DNA of 64,000 bases, taken from the NCBI GenBank assembly GCA_028551475.1, contig CM052362.1:1186166-1250165 (forward strand), written 5' to 3'. Positions 13,703-25,319 of this stretch are shown here, one piece after another. The notes beneath the pieces are model-generated. The model made no database searches. It had not been told where the DNA came from and saw nothing but the letters and a program-made list of their open reading frames with translations. Within the stretch, counting starts at the first letter, position 1. The number at the start of each line of letters is the position of its first letter. The DNA is from Casuarina equisetifolia (lineage: Eukaryota; Streptophyta; Magnoliopsida; Fagales; Casuarinaceae). A program made the position numbers and the translations under genes.

Positions 13703-13960
13703 TAAATGTTGCCAATTGCAAATAGAAAATCATGCAATTGGATGCAAAAGCAATGTTCTTGAATAATGAAATTGAAAAGGCTTACGTTGACTAGCTACAA
13801 TGATATGAAGAAAAATGAGCTGAACACAAAGTCTTAAATCTTAATAAAGCTTTTTATGGACTAAAGCAAGCTTGAAGAGTTTGATTTAGCAAAATCAGCC
13901 AATATTTTACTCAACAAGATTCTTGTCAAGTCCAAGAGAACCACAATATTTCTCTCCCAA

Positions 13961-14377
13961 GAAGGTAGCTAAATTCTAATTCTTTTCTCCTCCTTCGGAA
14001 GAAGCTGTACTCATAAAAATGGCTCTACTTGTGGTTGAGGAGGTATCCTAACAACGCTTTTATTCCAGGGTTGATGGTTACTTTACTTGACTTGACCTGA
14101 CTGATATCGTGTAATGCCATTCCTTTTTCTCCTGTGATAGTTTTGATGTGAAACATGTAGATGAGTTATGTTTAGTTGATCGCGCCGCTAATTAGGTAGG
14201 GAAAAGATAGAAGCACACAGCCCGAGCGCCACAGAGGGTCATCTATTCCAGGAAGAAAACAAGTTAGAGCACGCATGAAGCTACTCTACTCATTGCTTGC
14301 TGAAACATGCTCCTACCCAGGTTGTTGCCTAGAATAAACAATAAGGTCAAACAAGAATCTAATGCGACTCATGCGAA
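13961..14377. other. Spacer between the copia relic and the tandem repeat array
   Basis: No gene or element was recognised here. It lies between the last reverse-transcriptase remnant and the first of three tandem units. Confidence 0.3.
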
Positions 14378-14918
14378 GATCAGAGAAAATAGGAAGACCT
14401 AGGTGGTTGTGAAGGAATATTAAAAAACTGTATAGTTGGGAGCAGGCGTGGTCGAAATGCAGTCATGGCAATCACTTCCCTTTGTCAAAAGTATTTCTTA
14501 GCTTCTTCTTCTTTTCTTTTGACAAGAAAGATGATTCATGAATGTGTCTCAGGTTGAATCCTCACCTAGACAAAAGGGTCAAAATCAATCTCAAGTACGT
14601 AAACTTGGAATGTAAAGGAAGAAACTTCAATAAAAATAAAAAGAAGTTCATTGCATTTACACCAAGTTGAATTTCTCATTTTTCCTCTTCTGTTATATGC
14701 TAATGCCTGTTTGCCATATCTTTGAGAATATGGGACTCAAATGGAGATCATAGAAAATAAAAAGATCTAGGTAGTTGTGAAGGGACATTAAAAAACTATT
14801 TAGTTGGCAACATGCTTGGTCGAGATGCAGTCATGGCCACCACTTCCATATGTCAAAAGCATTTCTCAACCTTTTCTTTTTTTCTTTGACATGAAAGATG
14901 ATTCGTGAATGGGCCTCA

Positions 14919-15377
14919 TGTCACGGTCTTGGTAGATCCGTGCGGCACCTACATTTCAGCGGAGATCTGGGTTAGCCTTTAAGCGATCAATAAACTACCT
15001 GAAAATCGTAAAGGGACAATTTGGTTAGTCCCAAGACGATATGGTAGAGAGGCTGATCATAGAACAAAGAGCACATGCAAACATCAATCTGAATATAGAT
15101 CTTTATTGAACCAAAGAATCATCCAAGTTACAAGCAAGCTAAGCAAACAAGCTACAAGCAACTAGACAATACTCCCCATGACCAACTAGGTAGCATTTTA
15201 TACAAGGGTTGTTGTGTTTACGTTACATAAGAAATAAAGTATATAACATATATATTGTAGATTACAAAACAAGGCACCACCCAAGTGAATGGCCCATTAC
15301 AGGGAAAACACCAAAGAACAAACGAGCCGCATCCTTGGTCGCCTAAGTGCCTCAGCCCGTACTTCCAGTCTGGAACA
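14919..15377 (-). repeat. Gypsy 3' LTR (left copy)
   Basis: This 459-bp LTR (TG...CA) pairs with 20097-20557. Differences between the copies are largely C/T or G/A, for example CCGTGCGG against CCATGTGG near the left end. It is followed by a purine tract on the minus strand. Confidence 0.9.
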
Positions 15378-15549
15378 ATCTCCCCCACCTAAAACCAGCG
15401 ATGTCCTCGTCGCTGTGCAGGCCACAGGGGTGAGGTTCATTGAGCGTTGTCCTTGGCTCGCCTGACCCCAACGACTCCCAACTCGTACTTCCGACCGGTC
15501 TTTATCTTCACTGCAAGTCTTCAGTCTTCAGGGGGTGGCGCTCCTACCG

Positions 15550-18500
15550 TTTCTAGATATTCGTCAATTAGGTTCTTGAATTGCCATAAGTCCTCCTCGT
15601 TCTGCCAAGATATCGTTGTGTTAGGTCAACCCTTCCACTTGACGTAAAATTGTCTCTTTAGGATGGATCGCTTCTTGTGGAAGATGCGGTCCCCTACAAT
15701 CTTTTCCACCTCTCCGTCAAATGATGCCAGCATAACAGGAGGAGCCCGCTTAAATTGGTTTCTCTGTGATTCTGCCTTGTCGGTGTGGAATGACTTTAAC
15801 ATACTAACATGAAAAATCGAGTAGATTTTGAGTGTGGCTGGGAGGAGTAGCCGATAGGCCACCTTCCTAACCTTCGCCATAACTTCAAACGGCCTAACAT
15901 ACTTCCCCACCAAGCCCTTATGGAGAGGTTGGTAAGCTTTGTACTGGAACAGGAGAAACTTCACTAGAACTTGATCTCCAATGTTGTAGGCGGTTGGCCT
16001 CTGCTTCACGTCGGCCCACTTCTTCATTCTCTTAACTGTCTTGTTTATGTACGACTTCACCAAATCTGAGTTCCTACTCCAGGATCTCGCATTCTCGTAA
16101 GTGTTATAACACTACTTCGATGCTTTGGCTTCTATGGTCGGCGAGGTCAGCGGCTGTTGCCCCGTCACCAACTCAAAGGGGCTCTTGTTGGTCAACTCAC
16201 TTGTCTATAGATTATAGGAGAACTGAGCTACATCCAAGAGCTTTACCTAATTCCTCTGATTCTCACCAACAAAGTGCCTTAAATACAACTCCACTAAGCT
16301 ATTGACCTTCTCTGTCTACCCATCAGTTTGAGGATGAAAAGTCATAAAGAACCTAAGTTCTGAACCCAAGAGACCAAACAATTCTTTCTAGAGCCAACTA
16401 GTGAATCGAGGATCATGGTTGCTTACGATGTTCCAGGGTAGCCCCCAGTATTTCACCACATGCTTGAAGAAGAGGCGAGCCACGACTTCTGCAGTGCACT
16501 CCATAGGAGCCAGTATGAATGTTTCATACTTGGATAGTCGGTCTACCACCACAAGGATCGAACAACAGCTATCTGACTTAGGTATGCAGGTGATGAAGTC
16601 CATTGAAATGCTTTCCCATGGTCAAGTCGGTATTGGCAGCGGCTCCAACAGTCCTGTAGGAGCCTTCTTCTTTGGCTTGTCTTGTTGACAGACGAGGCAA
16701 GTCTTCACAAACAATTCGACTTGATCCCGCATGTCTGGCCAATAATACGAGGCTTTCAGAAGAGCCCTTGTCCTCCTTTGTCCAGGGTGTCCTACCCATA
16801 ACGTATCATGATGTTCACCAATGAGTCTTCGACGAAGATTCTGCCACTTCGGCATATACAGGTGTCGTCCCTTCGTGTAGAGCAATCCGTCTTCCAGCTA
16901 AAATTGTTTTGTCTTCCCTTCTTCTACTAATTGTACTAGTTGCTTAGCCACTGGATCGTGACTCATCCTTTCCTTCACCAAAAGCATCATATCACTCTCT
17001 ACTATACTCATCGCTGTAAGTTCCATCTTCCGACTTAGAGCATTGGCCACCACATTGCCCTTCCCCGACTTATAGACCATGGTGTAGTTGAATTTGGTTA
17101 GAAAGTCTTGCCATCTAGCTTGCTTAGGTGACATCTTCTTCTGAGTTTAGAAGAAACTTGTGGCTACATTGTCTGTCTAGATCACAAATTGAGAACCTAG
17201 TAGATAGTGGCGCCACGTCCTGAGGCAGTGAACAATTGCTGTCATCTCTTTCTCTTGAATTGTGTACTTACACTCCGCTACGTTCAGTTTCTGACTCTCA
17301 AAGGCAATAGGATGTCAACCTTGCATGAGTACCCCTCCAATGGCATAATTAGAAGCATTAGAGTGTACTTTGAATGGCTTTAAAAAGTCTGGTAAAGCTA
17401 GCACTGGTTCCTTAGTTACTGCAGTCTTTAAGTTTTCGAAGGCCTGCTGGCACACCTCTGTCCAATCCCACGGATTGGATTTCTTTAGTAGATCTGTCAA
17501 AGAGGTTGCCCTCGTGGAGAACCATGCAATAAAGCGACGATAGTAATTGATTAGACCAAGGAAAGATCTCAACTCTATGACTTTAGAAGGAGTTTTCTAG
17601 TCTTGGATGGCTCTTACCTTAGCAGAGTCCATCCTTAGAGTGCCTTGGCTAATCACGTGGCCCAAGAAATGAACTTCTTCCTGAGCGAACGAACATTTCT
17701 CCCTTTTAAGATGCAGTTGATTGTCGCGCAACACCTCGAACAAGATCTTCAGGTGTTCTGCGTGTTCTTTAAGTGAATTGCTGTAGACAACAATGTCGTC
17801 TAAGTAAACGACCATGAATTTATCCAAATAGGGATGAAGCAAATTATTCATAAGGGTGAAGAATGTGGTTGGGGCGTTGGTTAGCCCGAACAGCATGACA
17901 AGCCACTCATAGGAGCCGTACCTTGTTACATAGGTAGTCTTTGGCTCGTCTCCAACTGCAATTCAAACTTGATGATAGCCCGATCGCATGTCTACTTTGG
18001 TGAAGTACGGGGCGTGTCCTAACCGATCAAACAAGTCTCCAATCAAAGGGATGGGATACTTGTTCTTTATGGTCACTTTATTCAAGGCTCGGTAGTCAAT
18101 GCAGAGCTGCATAGATCCATCCTTCTTGGTCTGGAATAACACTGGTGCGCCATAGGGTGCTTTTGCTAGTCGGATGTACCCTACATCTAGCAAAGACTTC
18201 AATTGTTTCCTAAGCTCCTTTAGCTCAGGTGGCACCATCCTGTATGGGGCTTTGGCTGGCGGTTTTGCCCCAGGTTTCAATTCAATCCTGTGATCTACCT
18301 CTCTTCTAGGAGGTAACTGCCTTGGTAATTATGGGGGCATCGCGTCCCCACTTCCTGCTAAAAGTTTAGCTATCACTTCTAGGAGGTCCTCTTTACTCCT
18401 GTCCACTGATTCCTTTAGTATTGTTAGGTAGGCTTGTCCCTCTTTTTGTATACTCTTTTTGAATTGCATGGCGGAAAGGCTCTAATGTGGTTGACCCATA

Positions 18501-18706
18501 TCTTGGGTCGTGACCATTGAAGACATGTCGCCTACAAGGATGCACAGGCAATTGTGTGCGGCAAAGATAGATGCGCCTGACACTCGGAGGAAATCTAGAC
18601 CGAGAACAAACTTGTAGTCATCCATTGTGACCACCGTGAAGTTCAACTTCCCCCGCCATTTGCTGACTGAACCCTCACGTCTTTGGTAACTCCAATAACT
18701 GGCCAC
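15550..18706 (-). pseudogene. Gypsy pol: protease, RT, RNase H, integrase, chromodomain (broken)
   Basis: Minus-strand open pieces read in order. Aspartic protease tail: 18706-18482, containing DDYKFVLGLDFL. Reverse transcriptase: 18280-17963 and 17896-17597, with [20 protein letters not shown] and the intact catalytic box YLDDIVVYS. RNase H: about 17572-17150. Integrase: 17134-16388, with an H2C2-type binding region at 16885-16622 and the core fragment MDFITCIPKSDSC. C-terminal part with chromodomain: 16063 to about 15550, including FYVKWKG and then LWQFKNLIDEYLE after a stop. Internal stops include TGA near 17970, TAG near 17592, TGA near 17310, TAA near 17148, TAG near 16907 and a stop within the chromodomain near 15635. 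Some frame changes are also present. Confidence 0.9.
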
Positions 18707-20126
18707 GGTGTGCTATTCACAGTTTTTAGCGCTTTAACATCTCTCTTCACCTTCATGCCCAATCTTTTTGCCTCCGCAGGTGTGATGAAGTTATTCGTCG
18801 CTCCTGAGTTCACTAAGGCCTTGGTGAGCTTCTCGTTGACCGTGCACTTGATGTACATCAGTGAGCGGGCGGCGGATGTTGAGGTTTCACTCTTTATTAA
18901 GTTAAAGGCTTGAAGAGCCATCATTTGTTCCCCCTCAGCCGAAGGTTCCTTAGGGTTCATTGCCTCTTCTGCTGGGTTCGTAGGTGGGGTCTCTGTTTGC
19001 ACGACGGCATTCAAAGCCCTATTTTGACTCTCTGGGCAGAAGCGCATCGTATGGTTCCCATTACAAATGAAACATGTTCTGGTAACCCCACCTTGTCCAC
19101 CCCCGAATCTATTCACATTCCTGCCATTGTGATTTGGTGGAGCTCTATATCCACCATTCTGATTTGTCTGGGTTTTACTACTCCCACTCCTTGAGTTCTC
19201 TCCCCTAGCTGGTGGTCTTGTGTTCCTGAATTCCGTGGGCCTACGATCTTGTAAGGACTCCACAATCGAGATGGCTTGACTCAGCATATGTGCATTTCGT
19301 TTCTCCACCTCGTCCTTAGCCCACTTTTGGAGCCCGATGGTGAAGAAGTATAAAAGAGCATCGTCTGTCATGTGTTGGAGGTACATCGTCGCATCCGTGA
19401 AGGTCTTCACGTACGCCTGCAGGGTGGACGTATGATTCAAGAAGTGAAGAGTGTCATATGCTTTTTGATTCACATTCGTGGGCAGAAATTATTTCTTTAG
19501 GGCTGTCTTAAATGCTTTAAAGGTGGTGATCGCTCCCTCATCAGTTTCTGCCTCTAGGCACCTCCATCGCCACCATGCGTTCGCATTACCAATGAGGTAA
19601 CAAACTGCAATCTGCACCTTGAACACATCCTCCTAGATGTAGGCCATCCCAAAGTAATGTTCCAAGTGCCAGATGAAATCTTCTATCTCGGTGGCATCCT
19701 AATTCCCATCATAATGCTTAGGTTTCGAGATGTCGTGGTGTGGTCCGATAGCATGGTTAACCCTCAGCCGGAGCTATCCGACTGAGTCACAAAATCCCCC
19801 ACCTGCTCTTCAATCCAGTTAATAAACTCTTCATTTAGACCGATTCTAGTCTCAAAGTGTGAGAATGTTGCTATTTGAGATGCCATCTCTGCTATTTGAC
19901 TTTGTAGCATCTTAATCATGCCTTTCAACAGTTCGATTTCTTTCTCCAAGGTCTTTACTTTGTCCTCTAAAGGGTTCTCCGTGCTGTTTGAGGAAGCCGC
20001 GCACTTTGACTTCTTCTTTGGAGGTTGTCCATTCGCTACGTCCACAGATGCCATGCTTCGGTCCGTCCTGGGCGAACCTGGCTCGTTTATACCAAATGTC
20101 ACGGTCTTGGTAGATCCATGTGGCAC
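18643..20126 (-). pseudogene. Gypsy gag with CCHC zinc knuckle (broken)
   Basis: The first open piece (20126-19764) holds a coiled-coil-like segment (EDKVKTLEKEIELLKGMIKM). It begins inside the 5' LTR, so the real start is more likely the MASVDVANG methionine near 20054. The gag core is broken by in-frame stops near 19700 (TAG), 19636 (TAG) and 19490 (TAA). The last piece (19473-18643) has the capsid-like QKWAKDEVEKRNAH, a Gly/Asn/Arg-rich linker and the knuckle CFICNGNHTMRFC, then runs into the protease region (ALVNSGATNNFI, where the usual active-site Asp reads Asn). Confidence 0.85.
20081..20094 (-). other. Gypsy primer-binding site (approximate)
   Basis: On the minus strand, two bases after the LTR end, the sequence TGGTATAAACGAGC resembles the complement of the initiator Met-tRNA 3' end (TGGTATCAGAGC type), with mismatches. 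Confidence 0.5.
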
Positions 20127-20557
20127 CTAGGTCTCAGTGGAGATCTAGGTCAGCCTTTAAGCGTTTAATAAACTACCTGAAAATCACAAAGGGACAATTT
20201 GGTTAGTCCCAAGACGATATGGTAGAAAGGTTGATCACAGAACAAAGAGCACACACAAACATCAGTCTGAATATACATCTTTATTGAACCAGAGAATCAT
20301 TCAAGTTACAAGCAAGCTAAGCAAACAAGTTACAAGCAACTAGACAATACTCCCCATGACCAACTAGGTAGCATTTTATACAAGGGTCGTTATGTTTACG
20401 TTACATAAGAAAATAAAGTACATAACATATATATTGTAGATTACAAAACAAGGCACCACCCAAGTGGATGGCCCATTATAGGGAAAAACACCAAAGAACA
20501 GACGAGCCGCATCCTTGGTCGCCTGAGTGCCTCGGCCCGTACTTCCAGTCCGGAACA
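20097..20557 (-). repeat. Gypsy 5' LTR (right copy)
   Basis: This 461-bp copy of the LTR is 5' with respect to the minus-strand element. It is flanked on the right by the target duplication CTCA. Confidence 0.9.
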
Positions 20558-21165
20558 CTCAGGTTGAATAAGACCAAACCAACAGGCCCTAGTCAATCTT
20601 AACTAAGAAAACAAGAAATGCAAATGAGGAGACTTCAATAAACATTGAAGGAAGCTCATTAAATAAATAACAGCTGAATTTTCTCAATTTCCTTTCATTT
20701 ATGAGTTAATACCTATTTTCCACATCTTTGGAGAATATGGAACTCAAATGGAGATCCTAGAAAATAAGAAGACCCAATTGGTTGTGAAGGGATATTAAAA
20801 AACTGTTTAGTCGGGAGCAGGTTGGGTCGAAATGCAGTAAAGGCCACCACTGCCCTTCGTCAAAAGTATTTCTTAGCTTTTTGTTCTTTTCTTTTGACAA
20901 GAAAGATGATTCGTGAATGGGTCTCAGGTTGAATTCTAACGGACTTTGCACCAAAACAACGGACCCCAAGCTGTTTCAACTTAAAAAACCAGAAATGGAA
21001 AGGAGGAGGCTTAAAGAAACATGAATAGAATTTCATTATATATATACCAAGTTGAATTTTCTCATTTTTCCTCTTTTTTGTATGAGTCAATGCCTGTTTC
21101 CATGCCTTTGGAGATTGGGCAACAGCTGAAGCACAGTAACTAAACACTTTGAAGAGTGAAACATC

Positions 21166-21843
21166 TTATGAGAAAAATGATGTATAAAGTTTCTCACTTT
21201 GATTGAACCTTGTGAGAATATACTAAAACACCAACAATGTAGTTGAACCATAAGTAAAATATGCGAATATCACAATTAACACAAGAGAATTTTACACGAA
21301 AAACTCATTCAATGTGAAGAATAAAAACCACGAGACCGATCACAGAGTCCACACAAATCTTTATTATATAAATCTTTAGATTTACAATCCAATCAAGTCC
21401 TTAAAAATAATAACAAGACAAAGATTTATTGATTTAATAACAATAGAATCACTAATTAATAGTGAAGAACAAGTTGTAAACATCAACTTAACCAAGAAAA
21501 GTTGGAGAAATTTATCTAAATTTTTGACCAAGATCTGTTAATTTAAAGAGCTCCAAACGATGATCCAACCGTTCATAATGAAGCACACCCAATTCCAGAA
21601 TCTACTGACAAAAAATCAGCTCAATCAGGACTATGGATCAACCTTGATCAAAAGTTTGATCAACTGCTGTGCAGGGTTTCTAATTCCTGCGAATTTTGCT
21701 CTTTTTCTTCACTCTCTCTTTTCTTTTTTGACAGGCCACTCACCTAAAGAAAAAAGTTATATTTTTCCTTTTAAACCTTAGGGCCACATTACCCTAATAG
21801 AATCCAATAATAATTCCCAAATATGAGCTGGACCAGCCTAACA
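21166..21843 (-). mobile_element. Solo copia LTR, same family as the element at 47-52 kb
   Basis: On the minus strand this 678-bp sequence starts TGTTAGGCTGGTCCAGC and ends TTTTTCTCATAA. Along its length it matches the 684-bp LTRs at 47122 and 51921, including GTTCAATCAAAG, GAAAGTTTTACATCACTT-like positions and GGAGCTCTTTAA. Perfect 5-bp direct repeats ACATC lie at 21161-21165 and 21844-21848. No internal sequence follows, so it is a solo LTR left by recombination between two LTRs. The terminal CA has mutated to AA. Confidence 0.9.
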
Positions 21844-21848
21844 ACATC

Positions 21849-24214
21849 TTTAGTGAATAGCCAAGAACATAGACTATCCAAAATTCCTCCAGGTTTAAAA
21901 AATCATATCTGGGCTTCCTAGGGTATTCTTACTAGCAGACCAAGAAGGAAAAGCCAAAATGGAAAGTGCTTAGATAAAATAAAAATTAGCATACAGTTTG
22001 TTAGTATATCCCCTTAAAACTGATGTGTATTAAAGAGAATTATTTTTTTTAATAAATATATGAGTTTATTTATCTAAGAATAAATGGAACAAGTATTTTA
22101 TTTTAGAGAAAACTTCAAAGTAAATAAAAAAAATATTGTAAGACATTGTAAGAAGTAAAGTTATGAGTTTCCTAAATGATATCATGGTAAGGGTTCTAAA
22201 TTCAAACCATAAACACTAATATCATGAAAAAAAAAAAGAACTCATTTTCTTCTTAAAATCGGTTTATAAAGAGAGATAAGTCTTTTATTTAAAAAAAATT
22301 CTAAAATGGATAATAAGTTAAATGAAAAAAAAAATTAAACATCATATACTGCACCAGGAAACATTCTAAAGCGTAGAAGATAGAAATATAAGTTCATCAC
22401 GATTTTCATTTTTTTTTAATTGAGAATAAAGGTGGGAGGATTTACGAGATTTATTGGGGGAAGAGATAATTCAAACCCTAATCTCTTGTTACTAAACCAT
22501 CACGACTCAATTTAGGTCAGTAATTAAGTTTTTCTGTGTGCTTCTAGCAAAATCTGAAGAAAGTGGCCGGCATTGTCTTCTAATTTTTCTGTGTGCTGAC
22601 ATCACCGCCACCCTTACAAACTAAGACAATTAGCATATATATTTTGGAAACCGATTGAAGTGCCGCTGAGGTCGCTCCAGAACCCACTTTTGTCTCTTTT
22701 AACAACCCACTCCAGTTGTTGAATAACATATCACTTGGACACAACGCAGCCATCCAAGACAGCTAATCTCAAATGGTCACATCTTCAGAAGTCAACCGGG
22801 GATTACAGTGACCATCTGGAATCTAGCACCAGCAGAGAAAACAACCACTTCTTCAAAATATCTAACTCTAGCGACTTCTTCCCTGCAATCATACCTTCAC
22901 CACCTTCCATCAAAGTCATCATCATACCATGAATAATGTCCCTCTGAATTGCGTGGAAGTATGTGGAAAGCGGACCCCATTATCAACCACTAACAGTACC
23001 CCCAAGGAGATGGTATCATCAACTATTAATAGTACTCCATTGTCAACTATTAATATGCTTTGAAGTTGATAAGTTCCTACTTTAATAATGAGCAGGTGTT
23101 ATTTAAGACATCTTAGTTTTAAGTTCAATACTCTAAGAGTGTGAGAGTTATTAAAAGTATATAATATATATGTTTTGATATTATATTCAAAAATTCAATT
23201 TTATCAAAAATCAATTCAAGAATAAGAAACTTTTCTTTCTTACAAGAAGAATTCTCATTGAGCAATGTAAAGCTTATGCAACACTAATTTTAACAGATCA
23301 TTGAGTTTTGACGGGATGTGTAGGGAGGATCTAGAACATGGCCTGGTTGTAAAAAAAAATGTGCTTGGTTCCTTAGGTGCTGAGGCAACTTGACAAAAAA
23401 ATTATTAAGAAATAGAACAGAATAAAAGCGTTTTAAATCTAAAAATTATAGCACAAGTACAGCAAGTACAGCATAAACCTACCTCTGATGCAACTCATGT
23501 TGACCTCTCCAGAAAAGGCCAACCTAGCTAGTGCCTGAACCAAAACCTCGTTTTCTCGGGTAGGCAAACCTAAAACTCAAAAAAGAAAGATATCGCACAA
23601 GGATTAGATCTAAACCAAAAAAAACAAGCACATGTCGACATATATGATTTATTGCACACTTCAAGTTGACTTTAGCCAAAATAATATATTTAGAGTGCTT
23701 TCAATCTCCTGAATCTATTCTACTGATATGCGTAAGCAATTGTCCTTTTTGTTAGTCTTGGTGATAATGAGTGAATTCCGAATGCCGAATGCATAATTGC
23801 AGTGGTTGAATATTGTTTTATAGTGAAACTTAGTCTATGTTTGCAAGGGTTGAACGAAGTCCATTGAAGGTACAAAACAGAACTAAAATTCAGGTTTTAG
23901 CCCTATACATTGTCAATTATGTTATAAAAAGTTTTTGGTAGTCTGAACATGTCTTCACATCACTTGACCTTTTCGAAACTCTTCTCAGCATGTTACATCT
24001 AAGCGCCGGCATGGCTAGGAGGACAATTGGTGGGGCTACCTCTAAGGGACGGGTGCTATGCTGTGAGGAGTTGCTATTTTGTTGATAGCGTCGCAACTGC
24101 TCTTGGTCAGCAAGCGTGCAGTAGCCGCTGGGATTGTTTAGGATGGAGAGACATCAGCGTCAGTGATTCTACGTCCAGCTAGCTGAAGTCCATGGGATGG
24201 GAAACACTTCTTTT
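21849..24214. other. Gene-poor spacer
   Basis: AT-rich DNA with homopolymer runs. A 65-codon frame at 22735-22932 has no recognisable domain. Around 24000-24190 the sequence is briefly GC-richer without a recognised feature. I see no gene or element here with confidence. Confidence 0.3.
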
Positions 24215-24310
24215 TATTTTTTTATTTACGAATATGAATTTATTCATTCAAAAAAATAAAGTATAAAAATATAGAAACATATTTCAGCATTACAAACTTA
24301 TGTAAGAGAA
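24215..24310 (-). repeat. Possible LINE tail remnant
   Basis: On the minus strand TTGTAATGCTGAAATATG, then an ATTAAT-like tail and an A-run, weakly resembles the LINE 3' ends at 42.4-42.6 kb and 10.6 kb. It is too diverged to be sure. Confidence 0.25.
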
Positions 24311-25319
24311 AATCGATTACATCCCTATTTATCCGAACTTTATCTTTCTAAATATTCTTAACTCACCGCTTCCCGTAGGTAAGAAGGGTAAGTTCCAAAG
24401 ATTGGAGTGATTTCGTTCTGTCTGGACCGGTTACGAACTTGGTCACCCGGGCTCGTAACAATAAGTTACCAGCACATCATTACAACATAGGTCCAATTTC
24501 AATATTATATAATGCTACATCACAGTCTCAACCACTCACTGTAAGCGTGCATTGTTTCCTTTTATTTCTTGGCAAGTAAGCTGATGATCGATGATGAAAT
24601 CCTGCATGGGATTCAATATTAGGGCCCAGTTTTGTGGCTTATGCAGATCTTGAAGAGATCAGTTTGGTTAATCTTGACAAACAGGTAAAGCTAAAAGGAC
24701 GATGTAATGTGCGGACCGTAGGACAAGTTTGACACGTTTGTTCAAATAGTTTAATTGACAGATGCATCTTAAAAGACAGGGAAAAAGGGCCAACCAGATT
24801 ACCGACATGTGCTAAGAGAGAGGTCAACTTCTTGCTGGAAACGACAATATGAACTAATACATATATATTACCGGTGGAAAGTCTAATGACATAGCTTACC
24901 GGTGATCGTCTCAGATGAATAGATCTCATAAACTGTACGTTGATTTCTACGCATTCTTTCACAAGGGAAGTCAAGCTCATTTGTTAATGAATCAATCAAA
25001 ACTTATGTAGGATATAGCAAGAGCGAAGAAATAATGTGAACTGGTAAGTTTCTGTCATGTGTAGGTAGAGTCCAGATCATAAATTTTATCATATTATTAA
25101 TGCAAACTTATTGTTCGTTTCTTGTCATACTTTCAAGTAAAATATCAAAGCAAATTGATCAAATAATGAGAAGATCTCTTTGGTTAGGTCCAAAATTGAA
25201 GATGCATAGGTCTAAGGTTGGTTGAAACTAAGTTTGTGTTGGTTAAATTGAAAGTGAGTTAAGATGGGAACATAATTGTCCAAAAAGAGAATATACGAAA
25301 TCATCAAATCTATATTGTC
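24311..25319. other. Spacer without recognised gene
   Basis: A 113-codon minus-strand frame at 24980-24639 has no motif I recognise. Otherwise nothing is seen. Confidence 0.3.

Larger units (their letters stand above)
8568..13960 (+). mobile_element. Decayed Ty1-copia retrotransposon relic, interrupted
   Basis: Pieces of a copia gag-pol appear in order on the plus strand. A PBS-like TGGCATCAGAG lies at 8568-8578. Gag follows (about 8700-9235, including the frame NQIRALGEEV at 9006). A CCHC knuckle remnant (CRICKKSNHQEKSCW) lies near 9297, a protease start (WFVDSESSNH) near 9500 and a GAG-pre-integrase motif (LWHKRYVH) near 9905. After a gap of about 2.2 kb (10.1-12.3 kb), integrase resumes (SDRGGK near 12395, PGQNGTAKRK near 12480, then HLRIFKLLCFIHVPKQ near 12670). 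Reverse transcriptase follows (GIKWVFKTKFDAK near 13215; MQLDAKAMFLNN near 13730; KAFYGLKQA near 13850). Frameshifts and stops are everywhere, so it is dead. No 3' LTR was seen. Confidence 0.75.
14919..20557 (-). mobile_element. Ty3-gypsy chromovirus-type LTR retrotransposon, defective
   Basis: The element is bounded by two LTRs of about 460 bp that start TGTCACGGTCTTGGT and end CCGGAACA or TCTGGAACA. The flanking CTCA (14915-14918 and 20558-20561) is a target duplication. It reads on the minus strand: primer-binding site next to the right LTR, gag, protease, reverse transcriptase, RNase H, integrase, chromodomain, then a purine tract (RC of ATCTCCCCCACC at 15378-15389) before the left LTR. 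Stops and frameshifts make it non-autonomous. It interrupts unit 2 of a tandem repeat. The clade within chromoviruses is not assigned. Confidence 0.93.
14378..21115. repeat. Three tandem copies of a repeat of about 365 bp, the middle one split by a gypsy element
   Basis: Units start at the shared motif GATC(A/C)(G/T)AGAAAATA. Unit 1 is 14378-14745. Unit 2 is 14746-14918 plus 20562-20752. Unit 3 is 20753 to about 21115. Each contains GGTTGTGAAGG, a GTCGAAATGCAG-like motif, CTTTTGACAAGAAAGATGAT or close, and TCTCAGGTTGAAT. Removing the gypsy insertion makes unit 2 about 364 bp, matching the others. No coding function is seen. Confidence 0.8.

Noticed and set aside
22735..22932. 65-codon frame in the 22-23 kb spacer
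   Set aside because: Low-complexity Ser-rich translation, no domain, no splice or promoter support.
24639..24980. 113-codon minus-strand frame
   Set aside because: No recognisable motif, neighbour or paralogue; length is possible by chance.
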